Positions 15,613-24,677 are shown, counted from the first letter of the stretch. The stretch is 46,267 nt of DNA from Ruminiclostridium sp. (GCA_017435425.1 JAFSFC010000066.1:1-46267); one strand, 5' to 3'. Notes: generated by a model from the sequence alone, not told the origin. Program-made: numbers and translations.

Positions 15613-16821
15613 ATGGCTAAGAAAGCACCCAAGAATGCAAAGAGCAACGAGCTGGACGGCAAGGAGTTTTTCACCGCCATCTCGCTGATCGAAAAGGAAA
15701 AGGGCATCCCCAAGGCCTACATGCTGGAGAAGATCACCCAGGCTCTGGTCTCCGCTTACAAGCGTGACCACGAGGGCATCACCGACAACGTCTTCGTGGA
15801 GGCCAACGAGGCCGCCGGCACCGTCCGCATGTATGTGAAGAAGGAGATCGTGGAGGAGGTCGACAACCCCTACACCGAGCTGGCCCTGGAAGACGCCCGC
15901 AAGACCCTGCCCACCGCCCAGACCGGCGACGTGGTCCGCATCGAGATCAAGCCCCGCAACTTCGGCCGCATCGCCGCCCAGACCGCCCGTCAGGTCATCA
16001 TCCAGGGCATGCGTGAGGCAGAGCACAGCATGATCTATGACCTGTTCAACTCCAAGGAGCACGAGATGCTGCTGGGCACCGTCACCCGTGTGGATCCCCG
16101 CAACGGCGCCGTCTCCCTGCGCATCACCAGCAACGGTGAGTCCACCGATGCCTACCTGGCTCCTGCCGAGCAGGTCCGGGGCGAGGTCATTCGCGAGGGC
16201 GACCGCATCAAGGTCTACGTGGTGGAAGTCCGCCGCTCCAGCCGTGGTCCCCAGGTCCTCATCTCCCGGACCCACCCCGGCCTGGTCAAGCGCCTCTTTG
16301 AGCTGGAAGTGCCCGAGATCTACGACGGCACCGTGGAGATCCGCTCCATCGCCCGTGAGGCCGGCAGCCGCTCCAAGCTGGCCGTCTACTCCGCCGATGA
16401 AAACGTGGATCCCATCGGCGCATGCGTGGGTCCCAAGGGCGCCCGTGTGAACAGCGTGGTTTCCGAGCTGCGCAACGAGAAGATCGACATCATCAAGTAC
16501 AGCGAGGATCCCGCCGAGTTCGTGGCCGCTTCCCTCTCCCCCGCCGACGTCATCTCCGTCCTGCCTCTGGAAGGCACCAAGAGCTGCCGTGTGGTGGTTC
16601 CCGACGACCAGCTCTCCCTGGCCATCGGCAAAGAGGGTCAGAACGCCCGTCTGGCTGCCAAGCTCACCGGCTATAAGATCGACATCAAGGCTGAGTCCGC
16701 CGTCCACGAGTGGGAGGAAGAAGACGCTGCTGCCGAGGCCGCCGCTCTGGCCGCCGAAGAGGCAGAGGACTTCCAGGACGACGAGGTCTTTGATGACCTG
16801 GATGAGGCTGTGGAGGAGTAA
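15613..16821 (+). CDS. nusA: Transcription termination/antitermination factor NusA
   Basis: NusA binds RNA polymerase and nascent RNA and modulates pausing and termination. The 402-aa protein has the N-terminal polymerase-binding domain (about 1-130), an S1 domain (about 135-200, GTVTRVDPRNGAVSLR), and two KH domains (DPIGACVGPKGARVNSVVSEL near 270 and LAIGKEGQNARLAAKLTGYKI near 335). It ends with an acidic alanine-rich tail (WEEEDAAAEAAALAAEEAEDF onward) longer than in Bacillus but without the two extra acidic repeats of E. coli. Second gene of the operon; it may autoregulate through the leader hairpin. Confidence 0.97.
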   Translation: MAKKAPKNAKSNELDGKEFFTAISLIEKEKGIPKAYMLEKITQALVSAYKRDHEGITDNVFVEANEAAGTVRMYVKKEIVEEVDNPYTELALEDARKTLPTAQTGDVVRIEIKPRNFGRIAAQTARQVIIQGMREAEHSMIYDLFNSKEHEMLLGTVTRVDPRNGAVSLRITSNGESTDAYLAPAEQVRGEVIREGDRIKVYVVEVRRSSRGPQVLISRTHPGLVKRLFELEVPEIYDGTVEIRSIAREAGSRSKLAVYSADENVDPIGACVGPKGARVNSVVSELRNEKIDIIKYSEDPAEFVAASLSPADVISVLPLEGTKSCRVVVPDDQLSLAIGKEGQNARLAAKLTGYKIDIKAESAVHEWEEEDAAAEAAALAAEEAEDFQDDEVFDDLDEAVEE

Positions 16822-16854
16822 TCCCCCGCTTATATTACCCAAGGAGGTGCTCCC

Positions 16855-17130
16855 GTGCCCAAAAAGATCCCCCTGCGCCAATGTCTTGGCTGCCGGGAAA
16901 TGAAACCCAAGCGTGAGCTTATCCGGGTGGTCCGCTCTCCCGAGGGAGAGATCTCCCTGGACTTCCACGGCAAGAAGCCCGGCCGGGGTGCCTATCTCTG
17001 CCCCCAGCCCGAGTGCCTCAAGCGCATCCGTAAGTCCAAAGCCCTGGAGCGCTCCTTCTCTCTCCCCATCCCCGAGGAAGTCTACGACGGCCTGGAGGAT
17101 CAGATGAAGGGAGGGGCCCAGGATGGATAA
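16855..17130 (+). CDS. rnpM: RNase P modulator RnpM (YlxR family)
   Basis: A 91-aa basic protein of the YlxR family, recently named RnpM for its binding to RNase P RNA. The family signature PLRQCLGCREMKPKRELIRVVRSPEG at the start and GKKPGRGAYLCPQPECLKRI in the middle are intact. The GTG start at 16855 is preceded by AAGGAGG. It overlaps the next gene by 8 bp. Its place between nusA and ylxQ is the conserved one. Confidence 0.94.
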   Translation: MPKKIPLRQCLGCREMKPKRELIRVVRSPEGEISLDFHGKKPGRGAYLCPQPECLKRIRKSKALERSFSLPIPEEVYDGLEDQMKGGAQDG

Positions 17131-17581
17131 TATCCCCAATCTTCTGGGGCTGGTCCATCGGGCAGGCAAGCTGGCCATCGGCGAGGAGCCTGTGTCCGCC
17201 CTCTGCCGGGATCACAAGGCCTACCTGCTCCTGCTGGCCCAGGATGCAGCCGAAAACACCGTCCGCCGGGCCCAGTTCTATGCCCAGAGCAGCGAGAATA
17301 ACCTCTGCGTGACCGTCCCTCTCTCCAAGGATGAGCTGGGGAGCGGCCTGGGCCGGAACGCCTGCGCCATGGTGGCCATCGGCGACATCGGCTTTGCCGC
17401 TGCTGTGGCAGAGCGGCTGGCCAAGGCAGACCCTGAGACCTATGAAGAAACTCGTCAGCTTCTGGCCGACAAGGCCGCCCGGGCAAAAAAGCGCCGGGAC
17501 GAAAAGCGGACGCAGGAAAAAAACACCCGCCCGGGCAAAAACAAGGCCCAAAGGGCCAAGAATAACACCAAGAAACCCTGA
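17123..17581 (+). CDS. ylxQ: L7Ae/L30e-family RNA-binding protein YlxQ
   Basis: A 152-aa protein with the L7Ae/L30e/S12e/Gadd45 fold in the first 100 residues (NLLGLVHRAGKLAIGEEPV, LLLLAQDAAENTVRR, VPLSKDELGSGLGR, CAMVAIGDIGFA), the usual YlxQ pattern for kink-turn-type RNA binding. The last 45 residues are a highly basic, low-complexity tail of K, R and N, longer than in Bacillus YlxQ, and probably add non-specific RNA affinity. It lies in the conserved place just before infB. Confidence 0.92.
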   Translation: MDNIPNLLGLVHRAGKLAIGEEPVSALCRDHKAYLLLLAQDAAENTVRRAQFYAQSSENNLCVTVPLSKDELGSGLGRNACAMVAIGDIGFAAAVAERLAKADPETYEETRQLLADKAARAKKRRDEKRTQEKNTRPGKNKAQRAKNNTKKP

Positions 17582-17605
17582 CCGACACAACGGAGGTGGC
17601 TATAT

Positions 17606-19999
17606 TTGAGTTTTGAAAAGTATCGTGTACACGAGGTAGCCAAGGATCTCGGCAAGTCCACCAAGGAGATCACCCAGATCCTCACCACTTACGCTACCAC
17701 CCCTAAAAATCATATGCAGGTGCTGGACGACAAGGAGCTGTCCCTGATTTTCGAGCACGTCACCCAGAAGAACCAGGTGGCAGATATGCAGGCTTCCCTG
17801 GGCGCACCCGCCAAAAAGGAGAAGACTGACATGGCTAGAAACGATCGACCCAACCGCGACAGAAAGCCCGAAGGCGGCCAGAACCAGAACCGTGGCCGCA
17901 ACGACCGCAACGACCGTCCCAACCGTGAGGGTGGCCAGAACCGCGGCCCCAAGCCCCAGAACAACAACCAGCAGGCAGCCCCCAAGGCTCCCGCCGCTGA
18001 GCAGAACAAGCCCACCACCCGTGTCCCCGAAAAGAAGCTGGTGGACACCCGCAAGGGCGGCGCTGTGAACCTGGACAAGTACGACGAGCATCTGGAAACC
18101 CTGGCTCCCGAGCGCGCCAACAAGATGCAGAGCGGCAAGCAGAAGATCCAGAGCAAGGGCAACCAGCGCAAGAACGCCAACTTTGGCAACAAGCGCAAGC
18201 AGGAGGAGCAGGAGAAGATGCGCCGCCTGCAGCTGGAGATTGCCAAGAAGACTCCCCTCACCGTCAAGATCCCCGACGAGATCGGCGTGGGCGAGCTGGC
18301 CTCCCGCATGAAGAAGACCGGCGCAGACGTGGTCAAGTGCCTCATGAAGATGGGCGTCATGGCCTCCCTGTCCGAGATCATCGACTATGACACCGCCGCA
18401 CTGGTGGCCATGGAACTGGGCTGCAAGGTGGAAAAGGAAGTCATCGTCACCATCGAAGAAAAGCTCATCGACACTGCCGAGGACAAGGACGAAGATCTGG
18501 TTTCCCGTGCACCCGTCGTGGTCGTCATGGGCCACGTCGACCACGGCAAGACCTCCCTGCTGGACTATATCCGCAACGCCCACGTGGCATCCGGTGAGGC
18601 CGGCGGCATCACCCAGCACATCGGTGCATACCAGGTGGATGTGGGCGGCTCCCCCGTCACCTTCCTGGACACCCCCGGCCACGAGGCCTTCACCGCCATG
18701 CGTGCCCGCGGCGCTATGATCACCGACATCGCCATCCTGGTGGTGGCTGCCGACGACGGCATCATGCCCCAGACCATCGAGTCCATCAACCACGCCAAGG
18801 CCGCTGAGATCCCCGTCATCGTGGCCATCAACAAGATGGATAAGCCCACCGCAAACCCCGACCGCATCATGCAGCAGCTGACCGAGTACGGTCTGGTGCC
18901 CGAAGAGTGGGGCGGTGAAACCATCGTCTGCCCTATCTCCGCCAAGACCGGTATGGGCATCGATAACCTGCTGGATATGCTGGTCCTGACCGCTGAGGTC
19001 CAGGAGCTGAAGGCCAACCCCAACCGCACCGCCCACGGCGCCGTCATCGAGGCCCGCCTGGACAAGGGCCGTGGTCCCGTGGCCACCCTGCTGGTCCAGA
19101 AGGGCACCCTGAAGCAGGGCGACGTCATCATCGCCGGCACCGCCGTTGGCCGTGTCCGTGCCATGACCGACGCCACCGGCAAGAAGATCCAGACCGCCGG
19201 CCCCTCCGTGCCCGTTGAGATCACCGGTATGAGCGAAGTGCCCAGCGCAGGTGACGACTTCCACGCCGTTGCCGACGAGCGCATGGCCCGTGAGCTGGTG
19301 GAGCAGCGCAAGCACGAGAACAAGATGGCTGCCAACTCCGGCAGCAAGGTCACTCTGGACGACCTGTTCTCCCACATCCAGCAGGGCGAGCTGAAGAAGC
19401 TGAACGTCATCGTCAAGGCCGACGTCCAGGGCTCTGCCGAAGCCGTCAAGGCCTCCCTGGAGAAGATCACCAACGAAGAAGTGGCCGTCCGTGTCATCCA
19501 CTGTGCCGTCGGCGCCATCAACGAGTCCGACGTCACCCTGGCTGCCACCTCCGGCGCCATCATCGTTGGCTTCAACGTCCGTCCCGACGCCAACGCCAAG
19601 GACTCCGCCGCCCGCATGAAGGTGGACATGAGAATGTACCGTGTCATCTACGATGCCATCAACGAGATCGAAGCCGCCATGAAGGGCATGCTGGCTCCCA
19701 AGTTCAAGGAAGTGGAACTGGGCTCTGCCGAGGTCCGCGAGGTCTTCCGCATCACCGGCGTGGGCATGGTCGCAGGCTGCTATGTCACCGAGGGCAAGAT
19801 GCAGCGCGGTGCTCAGCTCCGCCTGGTCCGCGACGGCATCATCATCTACGACGGCACCATCTCCACCCTGCAGCGCTTCAAGGATTCCGTCAAGGAAGTG
19901 GCCTCCGGCTACGAGTGCGGCATCACCTTCGAAAAGCACCAGGACATCAAGCAGGGCGACGTGATCGAAGCCTTCATCATGGAGCAGATCCAGGTCTAA
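17606..19999 (+). CDS. infB: Translation initiation factor IF-2
   Basis: IF-2 is the GTPase that brings initiator tRNA to the 30S subunit and promotes subunit joining. The 797-aa protein has an N-terminal helix domain ([21 protein letters not shown]), a long low-complexity linker rich in N, R, Q and P (about 75-215), the IF2_N domain, then the GTPase core with GHVDHGKT near residue 308, DTPGHEAF, and NKMD, followed by domains II, III and the fMet-tRNA-binding C-terminal domain. The TTG start at 17606 is six bases after GGAGGTGG. Codon use is strongly biased to C-ending codons, as in other highly expressed genes here. Confidence 0.97.
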   Translation: MSFEKYRVHEVAKDLGKSTKEITQILTTYATTPKNHMQVLDDKELSLIFEHVTQKNQVADMQASLGAPAKKEKTDMARNDRPNRDRKPEGGQNQNRGRNDRNDRPNREGGQNRGPKPQNNNQQAAPKAPAAEQNKPTTRVPEKKLVDTRKGGAVNLDKYDEHLETLAPERANKMQSGKQKIQSKGNQRKNANFGNKRKQEEQEKMRRLQLEIAKKTPLTVKIPDEIGVGELASRMKKTGADVVKCLMKMGVMASLSEIIDYDTAALVAMELGCKVEKEVIVTIEEKLIDTAEDKDEDLVSRAPVVVVMGHVDHGKTSLLDYIRNAHVASGEAGGITQHIGAYQVDVGGSPVTFLDTPGHEAFTAMRARGAMITDIAILVVAADDGIMPQTIESINHAKAAEIPVIVAINKMDKPTANPDRIMQQLTEYGLVPEEWGGETIVCPISAKTGMGIDNLLDMLVLTAEVQELKANPNRTAHGAVIEARLDKGRGPVATLLVQKGTLKQGDVIIAGTAVGRVRAMTDATGKKIQTAGPSVPVEITGMSEVPSAGDDFHAVADERMARELVEQRKHENKMAANSGSKVTLDDLFSHIQQGELKKLNVIVKADVQGSAEAVKASLEKITNEEVAVRVIHCAVGAINESDVTLAATSGAIIVGFNVRPDANAKDSAARMKVDMRMYRVIYDAINEIEAAMKGMLAPKFKEVELGSAEVREVFRITGVGMVAGCYVTEGKMQRGAQLRLVRDGIIIYDGTISTLQRFKDSVKEVASGYECGITFEKHQDIKQGDVIEAFIMEQIQV

Positions 20000-20038
20000 T
20001 TTCCTACCCCAACAGAACGTTACTGAAGAGGTATTACT

Positions 20039-20398
20039 ATGGCATCCAACCGCATTGGACGAATCAACGAGGAGATCCAGCGTGAGCTGGCCTCCCTGCT
20101 GCGCACCGTTAAGGACCCCCGGGTCCACGGCCTGGTGACCATCACCCGTGTGGACACCACCCCCGACCTGCGCTATGCAAAAGTTTATGTGAGCGTTCTG
20201 GACAAGAGCGATGTGAAGGAGGTCGTCAAGGGCCTCAAGTCCGCCGGCGGTTACCTGCGCCGGGAGGTGGGCCGTGCCCTCTCCCTGCGCTACACCCCCG
20301 AGCTGGTCTTCCAGGCCGATGACTCCATCGACCGGGGCACCCATATCCTCAAGCTCCTCAACGACATCGAACGCAAGGAAGGCGGCGGGGCAGAATGA
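20039..20398 (+). CDS. rbfA: Ribosome-binding factor A
   Basis: RbfA is a KH-fold protein needed for 16S rRNA 5'-end maturation and cold adaptation. The 119-aa protein has the typical RIGRINEEIQRELASLLRTVKDPRV start, the VTITRVDTTPDLRYAKVYVSVL core and the LRREVGRALSLRYTPELVFQADDS segment. It follows infB after 39 bp and overlaps nrnA by the ATGA motif, implying translational coupling. Confidence 0.96.
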   Translation: MASNRIGRINEEIQRELASLLRTVKDPRVHGLVTITRVDTTPDLRYAKVYVSVLDKSDVKEVVKGLKSAGGYLRREVGRALSLRYTPELVFQADDSIDRGTHILKLLNDIERKEGGGAE

Positions 20399-21345
20399 CC
20401 ATTTCTGAAACCGCCCGCACCCTCCTGGGGCTGGACAACGTCCTCATCCTCACCCACCGGCGGCCCGACGGCGACACCATCGGCTGCGGCGCCGCCCTGT
20501 GCTTGGCTCTGCGCCAGCTGGGCAAGACCGCCTGGGTCCTGCCCAACGAGGACGCCCACGGCCTCTTTGACCCCTACTTTGAAGGGGTCCTGGCCCCCGC
20601 AGAGTATCAGTATGACGCCGTGGTGGCGGTAGACACCGCCGCCACCGGCATGCTCCCCGACAGCGCCAAGTTCTTACGGGACCGGATCGATCTGTGCATC
20701 GACCACCACGGCTCCAACGAGAGCTATGCCAAGGAGAGCTGCGTGGACCCCAACGCCGCCGCCTGCGGCGAGGTGATGTACAAGATTTTCCGGGAAATGG
20801 GCGTGGAGGTCACCGCCCCCATCGCCCTGCTCCTGTACATGGCCATCGCCACCGACACCGGCTGCTTCGTCTACTCCAACACCACCCCCGAGACCCATCG
20901 CATCGCCGCTGACCTCATGGAGACCAAGTTCGATGCCCAGTGGGTCAACAAGCGCCACTTCCGGGTGAAGTCCCTGAAGCGGATGCAGATCGAAAGCCGC
21001 CTCATCCAGGAAATGGACCTGGAGCAGGATGGCAAGCTGGTCTTCGCCTATGTGACCATGGACCTCATCCGGGATATCCAGGCCACCGAGGAGGACCTGG
21101 AGGATATCTCCTCCTTCATCGGTCTGCTGGAGGGGGTGGACAATGCCGTCACTGTCCGGCAGCTGAAGCCGGAAGAGTGCAAGATCTCCCTGCGCACCGA
21201 CGGCAAGACCCTGAACGCCTCCGATGTCTGCGCTCACTTTGGGGGCGGTGGACACGCTGCCGCTGCCGGATGCACCATCCCCGGCACTCCCAAGGAGGCC
21301 AAGGCCGCCATGATGGAGGCCATTAAGAAGGTGCAGCATGGCTAA
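20395..21345 (+). CDS. nrnA: DHH-family phosphoesterase, NrnA-type oligoribonuclease/pAp phosphatase
   Basis: NrnA degrades short RNA oligomers (nanoRNA) and dephosphorylates 3'-phosphoadenosine 5'-phosphate. The 316-aa protein has the metal-binding HRRPDGD (21-27), the VVAVDTA strand (near 80), the DHH triad (103-105) and the C-terminal DHHA1 motif GGGGHAAAAG. Length is normal. It is coupled by overlap to rbfA upstream and truB downstream, the usual place in Gram-positive genomes. Confidence 0.94.
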   Translation: MTISETARTLLGLDNVLILTHRRPDGDTIGCGAALCLALRQLGKTAWVLPNEDAHGLFDPYFEGVLAPAEYQYDAVVAVDTAATGMLPDSAKFLRDRIDLCIDHHGSNESYAKESCVDPNAAACGEVMYKIFREMGVEVTAPIALLLYMAIATDTGCFVYSNTTPETHRIAADLMETKFDAQWVNKRHFRVKSLKRMQIESRLIQEMDLEQDGKLVFAYVTMDLIRDIQATEEDLEDISSFIGLLEGVDNAVTVRQLKPEECKISLRTDGKTLNASDVCAHFGGGGHAAAAGCTIPGTPKEAKAAMMEAIKKVQHG

Positions 21346-22207
21346 CGGCATCATCGTCATCGACAAGCCCCAGGACTGGACCAGCCACGACGTGGTGGCC
21401 AAGCTCCGGGGCATCCTCCGGGAGCGGCGGATCGGCCACGCCGGGACCCTGGATCCCATGGCCACAGGGGTCCTCCCTGTCTTCGTGGGCCGGGCCACCC
21501 GCGCTGTGGAGTTCGCCGCCGAACGGGAAAAGGAATATATCGCCGGACTCCGCCTGGGCCAGATCACCGACACCCAGGACGTCACCGGCAACACCCTGGA
21601 GACCCGCCCGGTCTCTGTCACCAGAGAGCAGGTGGAGGCCGTCCTGGATCGGTTCCGGGGAGATATCCACCAGATCCCCCCCATGTACTCCGCCCTGAAA
21701 AAGGACGGCAAAAAGCTCTATGAGCTGGCCCGCCGGGGGGAAGAGGTGGAGCGCAAGCCCCGCCCCATCACCATCTACCAGCTGGAGCTACTGGACCAGA
21801 CCTCTCCTACGGACTTCACCCTCCGGGTGCTGTGCTCCAAGGGGACCTACGTCCGCACCCTCTGCCACGACATCGGTCAGGTCCTGGGCTGCGGCGGCAC
21901 CCTGTCCTCACTCCGCCGGACCAAGTCCGCCGGGTTCACCCTGACAGAGGCCGTCACCCTGGAAGACCTGAACGCCATGGAGAACCCCGGGGACAAGCTG
22001 CTGCCTGTGGAGTCCTACTTCTACCGCCACCCCGTCCTCCAGCTGGAGAGCGCTGCGGCAGAAAAGAAGGTCCGCAACGGCAATGCCGTCCGCACCGATG
22101 CCCCTGAGGGCATCTACCGGGTCCACAGCCGGGATCAGGAGTTCCTCGCCCTGAGCGAGGTGAAAGACGGCTGTCTGACCACCATCAAAAGCTTTTTCGA
22201 GGTGTGA
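21338..22207 (+). CDS. truB: tRNA pseudouridine(55) synthase TruB
   Basis: TruB forms pseudouridine 55 in the T loop of tRNAs and acts as a tRNA chaperone. The 289-aa protein has the catalytic RIGHAGTLDPMATGVL motif with the nucleophilic aspartate D39, the YSALKKDGKKLYELARRG segment and the CSKGTYVRTLCHDIGQVLGCGG motif. The start overlaps nrnA by 8 bp. Confidence 0.96.
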   Translation: MANGIIVIDKPQDWTSHDVVAKLRGILRERRIGHAGTLDPMATGVLPVFVGRATRAVEFAAEREKEYIAGLRLGQITDTQDVTGNTLETRPVSVTREQVEAVLDRFRGDIHQIPPMYSALKKDGKKLYELARRGEEVERKPRPITIYQLELLDQTSPTDFTLRVLCSKGTYVRTLCHDIGQVLGCGGTLSSLRRTKSAGFTLTEAVTLEDLNAMENPGDKLLPVESYFYRHPVLQLESAAAEKKVRNGNAVRTDAPEGIYRVHSRDQEFLALSEVKDGCLTTIKSFFEV

Positions 22208-22262
22208 GGCACCCCGCCTCCCACTTCTTTTCCATCGCAATGTGGAAGGAAGGAGCATCCTC

Positions 22263-23168
22263 TTGAACGAAAGAAAACGAGTCATCGCCCTGGGTTTCTT
22301 TGACGGCGTCCACAACGGTCACGCCGCCCTCATGCGCCGCACCACCCAGGTTGCCAAAGAGATCGGCGCAGTTCCCTCCGCCTATACCTTCGACCCCCAT
22401 CCCCAGACCGTCATCACCGGCAAGCCTCTGCCCCTCATCACCTCTCCCGAGGACCGTGGGGACCTGATGCGCAAGTACTACGGCATCGAGGATGTGATCG
22501 TCCAGGCGTTCACCCCCGAGTTCCGTCAGCAGCACTGGCGGAAGTTCCTGGAGGAGACCCTGGTTCGGGACTGGGGTGCCGTCCATCTGGTGGCCGGTCA
22601 CGACTACCACTTCGGCTACAAGGGCGAGGGCAACCCCCAGCTGCTGAAGGAGACCTGCGCCCAGCTGGGCATCGGCTGCGACATCATCCCCAAGGTGGAG
22701 CAGGATGAGATCACCGTCTCCTCCACCTATATCCGGGAGCTGATCTCCGCCGGTGAGATCGAGCGGGCCAACCAGTTCCTGGGCCACCCCTACACCCTCA
22801 GTGACCGGGTCTCCCACGGCAAGAAGCTGGGCACCACCCTGGGCTTCCCCACAGTGAACCTGAAGCTGCAGGAGTATGTGCTCCCCCCTGCCAAGGGTGT
22901 GTACGCCACCAAGGTGCTTCTGGAAAACGGCGAGACCCACATCGCCGTCACCAACGTGGGCACCCGCCCCACCGTGGACGACGGCAACCACTTGACCATC
23001 GAGGGCTTCATCCTGGACTTCAACGGCGACCTGTACGGCCAGAAAATCCAGATGGAATTCTATAAGTACCTGCGGCCGGAAAAGAAGTTCCCCTCCTTCG
23101 ATGCACTGAAGGAAGAAGTCTTCCGGAACGCCCAGCAGACCAGAGACTATTTCGCAGAACATCCCTGA
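22263..23168 (+). CDS. ribF: Bifunctional riboflavin kinase/FAD synthetase
   Basis: RibF converts riboflavin to FMN and FAD. The 301-aa protein has an N-terminal nucleotidyl-transfer domain (ALGFFDGVHNGH, the HxGH-type motif; TFDPHP; VAGHDYHFGYKGEGN; SSTYIRELI) and a C-terminal kinase domain (LGFPTVNLKL, GVYATKVL, TNVGTRPT). TTG 22263 is chosen as the start because GGAG lies seven bases upstream; a GTG at 22242 in the same frame is upstream of that ribosome site. Last gene of the operon, closed by a strong terminator. Confidence 0.95.
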   Translation: MNERKRVIALGFFDGVHNGHAALMRRTTQVAKEIGAVPSAYTFDPHPQTVITGKPLPLITSPEDRGDLMRKYYGIEDVIVQAFTPEFRQQHWRKFLEETLVRDWGAVHLVAGHDYHFGYKGEGNPQLLKETCAQLGIGCDIIPKVEQDEITVSSTYIRELISAGEIERANQFLGHPYTLSDRVSHGKKLGTTLGFPTVNLKLQEYVLPPAKGVYATKVLLENGETHIAVTNVGTRPTVDDGNHLTIEGFILDFNGDLYGQKIQMEFYKYLRPEKKFPSFDALKEEVFRNAQQTRDYFAEHP

Positions 23169-23173
23169 GCAAC

Positions 23174-23208
23174 AAAAAATCCAGGACCAAACGGTCCTGG
23201 ATTTTTTT
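23174..23208. terminator. Bidirectional terminator after ribF
   Basis: A-tract, TCCAGGACC / GGTCCTGGA stem with AAAC loop and T-tract (arms 23174-23188 and 23193-23207). It serves ribF and the convergent membrane-protein gene. Confidence 0.93.
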
Positions 23209-23213
23209 ATTGT

Positions 23214-23879
23214 TTAAATTTTTCTTCCTAAAACCCAAAGGATCCCAAAGGGAAGAATGGCAAGAAACACGGCGATAGGCAGACAGATTTCCACTGCTGG
23301 ACTGGTGAGGAACACACTGGGCAGGAAGATAGCGGAAAGCACCAGAAAGGCAATGACCCAGACCTTCACAAAGGACTTTCCCTTGCTCTCTTCCTTGGGC
23401 TGGTCAAAGGCGGTGCGGGTCACCCACCAGACCAGAGCCTCAGCCACAACAAGGATGACTGCCCAGGAGATCAGACTTCCCGCCGTCAAAGACAGATACC
23501 ACACTTTCTCCCCTGCGGACAGGCCAATCACCAGAGACTTCGCCAGCCAGATGACCAGAAGGATGCCCAGAGCAGACAGAAGAATGTCCAGCTGCTCCAA
23601 AAACTTTTCCTTTTTGCTCCGGGGCGGGAAGGCTGATACGATCTCATCGCAGAAGGTCTTGTAGTCCTCCCCGATGACGGTCATCATATCCTCTCCCCTG
23701 CCCTCTGCCTCCAGGACCATCTCCTGGATGTCCCGGCGGACCTCCTCCTGGTGGTATTGACTCAGGTCACAGCCCCGGAGGTAGACCACGATATCGGTCA
23801 TGGCCTTCTGACTTTCCTTGCTCAGAAGTTTTTCTCTCTCATTGTTCTCCTTCAGGAGCCGTTTGGTCTCGCTCTTCAT
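23214..23879 (-). CDS. DUF1048-like membrane protein paired with a PadR regulator
   Basis: A 221-aa protein with a soluble helical N-terminal part (about 1-88) and four predicted membrane segments. The N-terminal part carries the VIGEDYKTFCDEIVSAFP motif, like the VTGxDVxxFCDEL of DUF1048 proteins, which commonly sit beside PadR genes. ATG 23879 is supported by AAAGGAGG and lies inside the 3' end of padR (41-bp overlap), so the two are translated together. The biochemical role of this family is unknown; a membrane stress or regulator-anchoring role is speculation. Confidence 0.7.
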   Translation of the reverse strand: MKSETKRLLKENNEREKLLSKESQKAMTDIVVYLRGCDLSQYHQEEVRRDIQEMVLEAEGRGEDMMTVIGEDYKTFCDEIVSAFPPRSKKEKFLEQLDILLSALGILLVIWLAKSLVIGLSAGEKVWYLSLTAGSLISWAVILVVAEALVWWVTRTAFDQPKEESKGKSFVKVWVIAFLVLSAIFLPSVFLTSPAVEICLPIAVFLAILPFGILWVLGRKI

Positions 23880-24210
23880 GGCTCTCCTCCTTTCCAAATC
23901 CGGGGAGACTGTCCACCGCGGCGGTCATCTCCCGATAGCTGATCTGAAACTGTGTCAATTCCTCCTGCCCCGCCGGGGTCAGGGTGTAGTACTTTCGTTT
24001 GGGGCCGGACCCGGTGTCCAGGAACCGGGCCACGATGAGCCCGCCCTTCTCCAACCGCAGGAGTAGGGGGTATATGGTGCCCTCGGAAATGGTGCCGAAG
24101 CCGTACCTGGCCAGGGCCTGGGAGATCTCATATCCATAGGTCTCCTTTTGGCTGATGATGGCCAGGATGCTGCCTTGTAAAATACCCTTGAGCATTTGGG
24201 ATGGGATCAT
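23839..24210 (-). CDS. PadR family transcriptional regulator
   Basis: A 123-aa PadR-like winged-helix regulator: MLKGILQGSILAIISQKETYGYEIS (helix 1 and recognition region), GTISEGTIYPLLLRLEKGGLI (helix-turn-helix), and the wing SGPKRKYYTLTPAGQEEL. It has a short C-terminal dimer helix. ATG 24210 follows GGAAGG. It forms an operon with the DUF1048-like membrane protein, and its own promoter overlaps CTTGCA-type palindromic sites that it may bind. Confidence 0.9.
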   Translation of the reverse strand: MIPSQMLKGILQGSILAIISQKETYGYEISQALARYGFGTISEGTIYPLLLRLEKGGLIVARFLDTGSGPKRKYYTLTPAGQEELTQFQISYREMTAAVDSLPGFGKEESHEERDQTAPEGEQ

Positions 24211-24226
24211 GGATCTACCTTCCTTC

Positions 24227-24272
24227 CTACCTTGCAATGCAAGCTACTTGAGTATATTGTAATGCAAGGTAG
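24227..24272. promoter_or_regulatory. Candidate PadR operator
   Basis: CTACCTTGCA (24227-24236) and TGCAAGGTAG (24263-24272) are perfect inverted repeats; the left copy is also part of a tight palindrome CTTGCA-A-TGCAAG (24231-24243). The sites flank the -10 box of padR on both sides, a fitting place for autorepression. Confidence 0.6.
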
Positions 24273-24284
24273 TGATGTTGTCAA
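24256..24284 (-). promoter_or_regulatory. Promoter of padR
   Basis: On the minus strand TTGACA (24279-24284), 17-bp spacer, TACAAT (24256-24261). Confidence 0.82.
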
Positions 24285-24291
24285 GCTTTTC

Positions 24292-24320
24292 TTGACTTTT
24301 GTGGGTCCATAATATATAAT
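24292..24320 (+). promoter_or_regulatory. Promoter of the ribbon-helix-helix gene
   Basis: TTGACT (24292-24297), 17-bp spacer, TATAAT (24315-24320), back to back with the padR promoter only 8 bp away. Inverted TGTGGG (24300-24305) and CCCACA (24332-24337) bracket the -10 box and could be an operator for the encoded protein. Confidence 0.75.
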
Positions 24321-24353
24321 AACATTACCGGCCCACAAAAAGGAGGTGTCTCC

Positions 24354-24533
24354 ATGGGTCAAAAAAAATTGGGGCGTCCCACGGATAATCCGAAGGATAT
24401 CATTTTGAAAATCCGCTTGGACCAAGGTTCCCATAACCGTCTGGAAGAGTGCAGCAAAAAGCTGAACATATCCAGAGCCGAAGTGATCCGGCGGGGCATC
24501 AAAATGATGCACGACGACCTCAAAACCGAATAA
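24354..24533 (+). CDS. Small ribbon-helix-helix DNA-binding protein, 59 aa
   Basis: ATG 24354 follows AAAGGAGGTG and opens a 59-codon frame ending in TAA. The protein starts MGQKKLGRPTDNPKD, then IILKIRLDQGSHNRLEECSK as the beta strand and first helix, and LNISRAEVIRRGIKMMHDDL as the second helix. This strand-helix-helix pattern with the GRP-T-D N-terminal arm is typical of CopG/Arc-like regulators. No toxin gene adjoins in the same operon in an obvious way; the next gene, 144 bp downstream, is of unknown function. It may regulate its own promoter or the divergent padR. Confidence 0.8.
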   Translation: MGQKKLGRPTDNPKDIILKIRLDQGSHNRLEECSKKLNISRAEVIRRGIKMMHDDLKTE

Positions 24534-24536
24534 AAA

Positions 24537-24575
24537 GGAAGCGACGCTCCCTCTACCAAAGTGCGCGCCGCTTCC
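24537..24575 (-). terminator. Hairpin with minus-strand T tract at the end of the RHH gene
   Basis: Arms 24537-24547 and 24565-24575 pair over 11 positions with one mismatch. The T tract (TTTTTATTC) is on the minus strand, so it would stop antisense transcription coming from the right; on the plus strand there is no T run. No minus-strand gene feeding it was seen. Confidence 0.4.
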
Positions 24576-24677
24576 CTATCCACCGACTTTCCGAAACAGA
24601 ACTTCGGCGTAAATATGATACCATGCGTCAGAAATCCTTGCAAGAGGGAAGTCGAGATCAACGAAGGAAGGATATCT

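Noticed and set aside
15586..17178. 530-codon frame opposite nusA and rnpM
   Set aside because: Mirror of well-conserved genes, with no start signal or motif.
17600..20344. Very long open frame (over 900 codons) on the strand opposite infB
   Set aside because: It is a by-product of C-ending codon bias in infB. The product is low-complexity (D, G, H, V, L), has no ribosome site and no family pattern.
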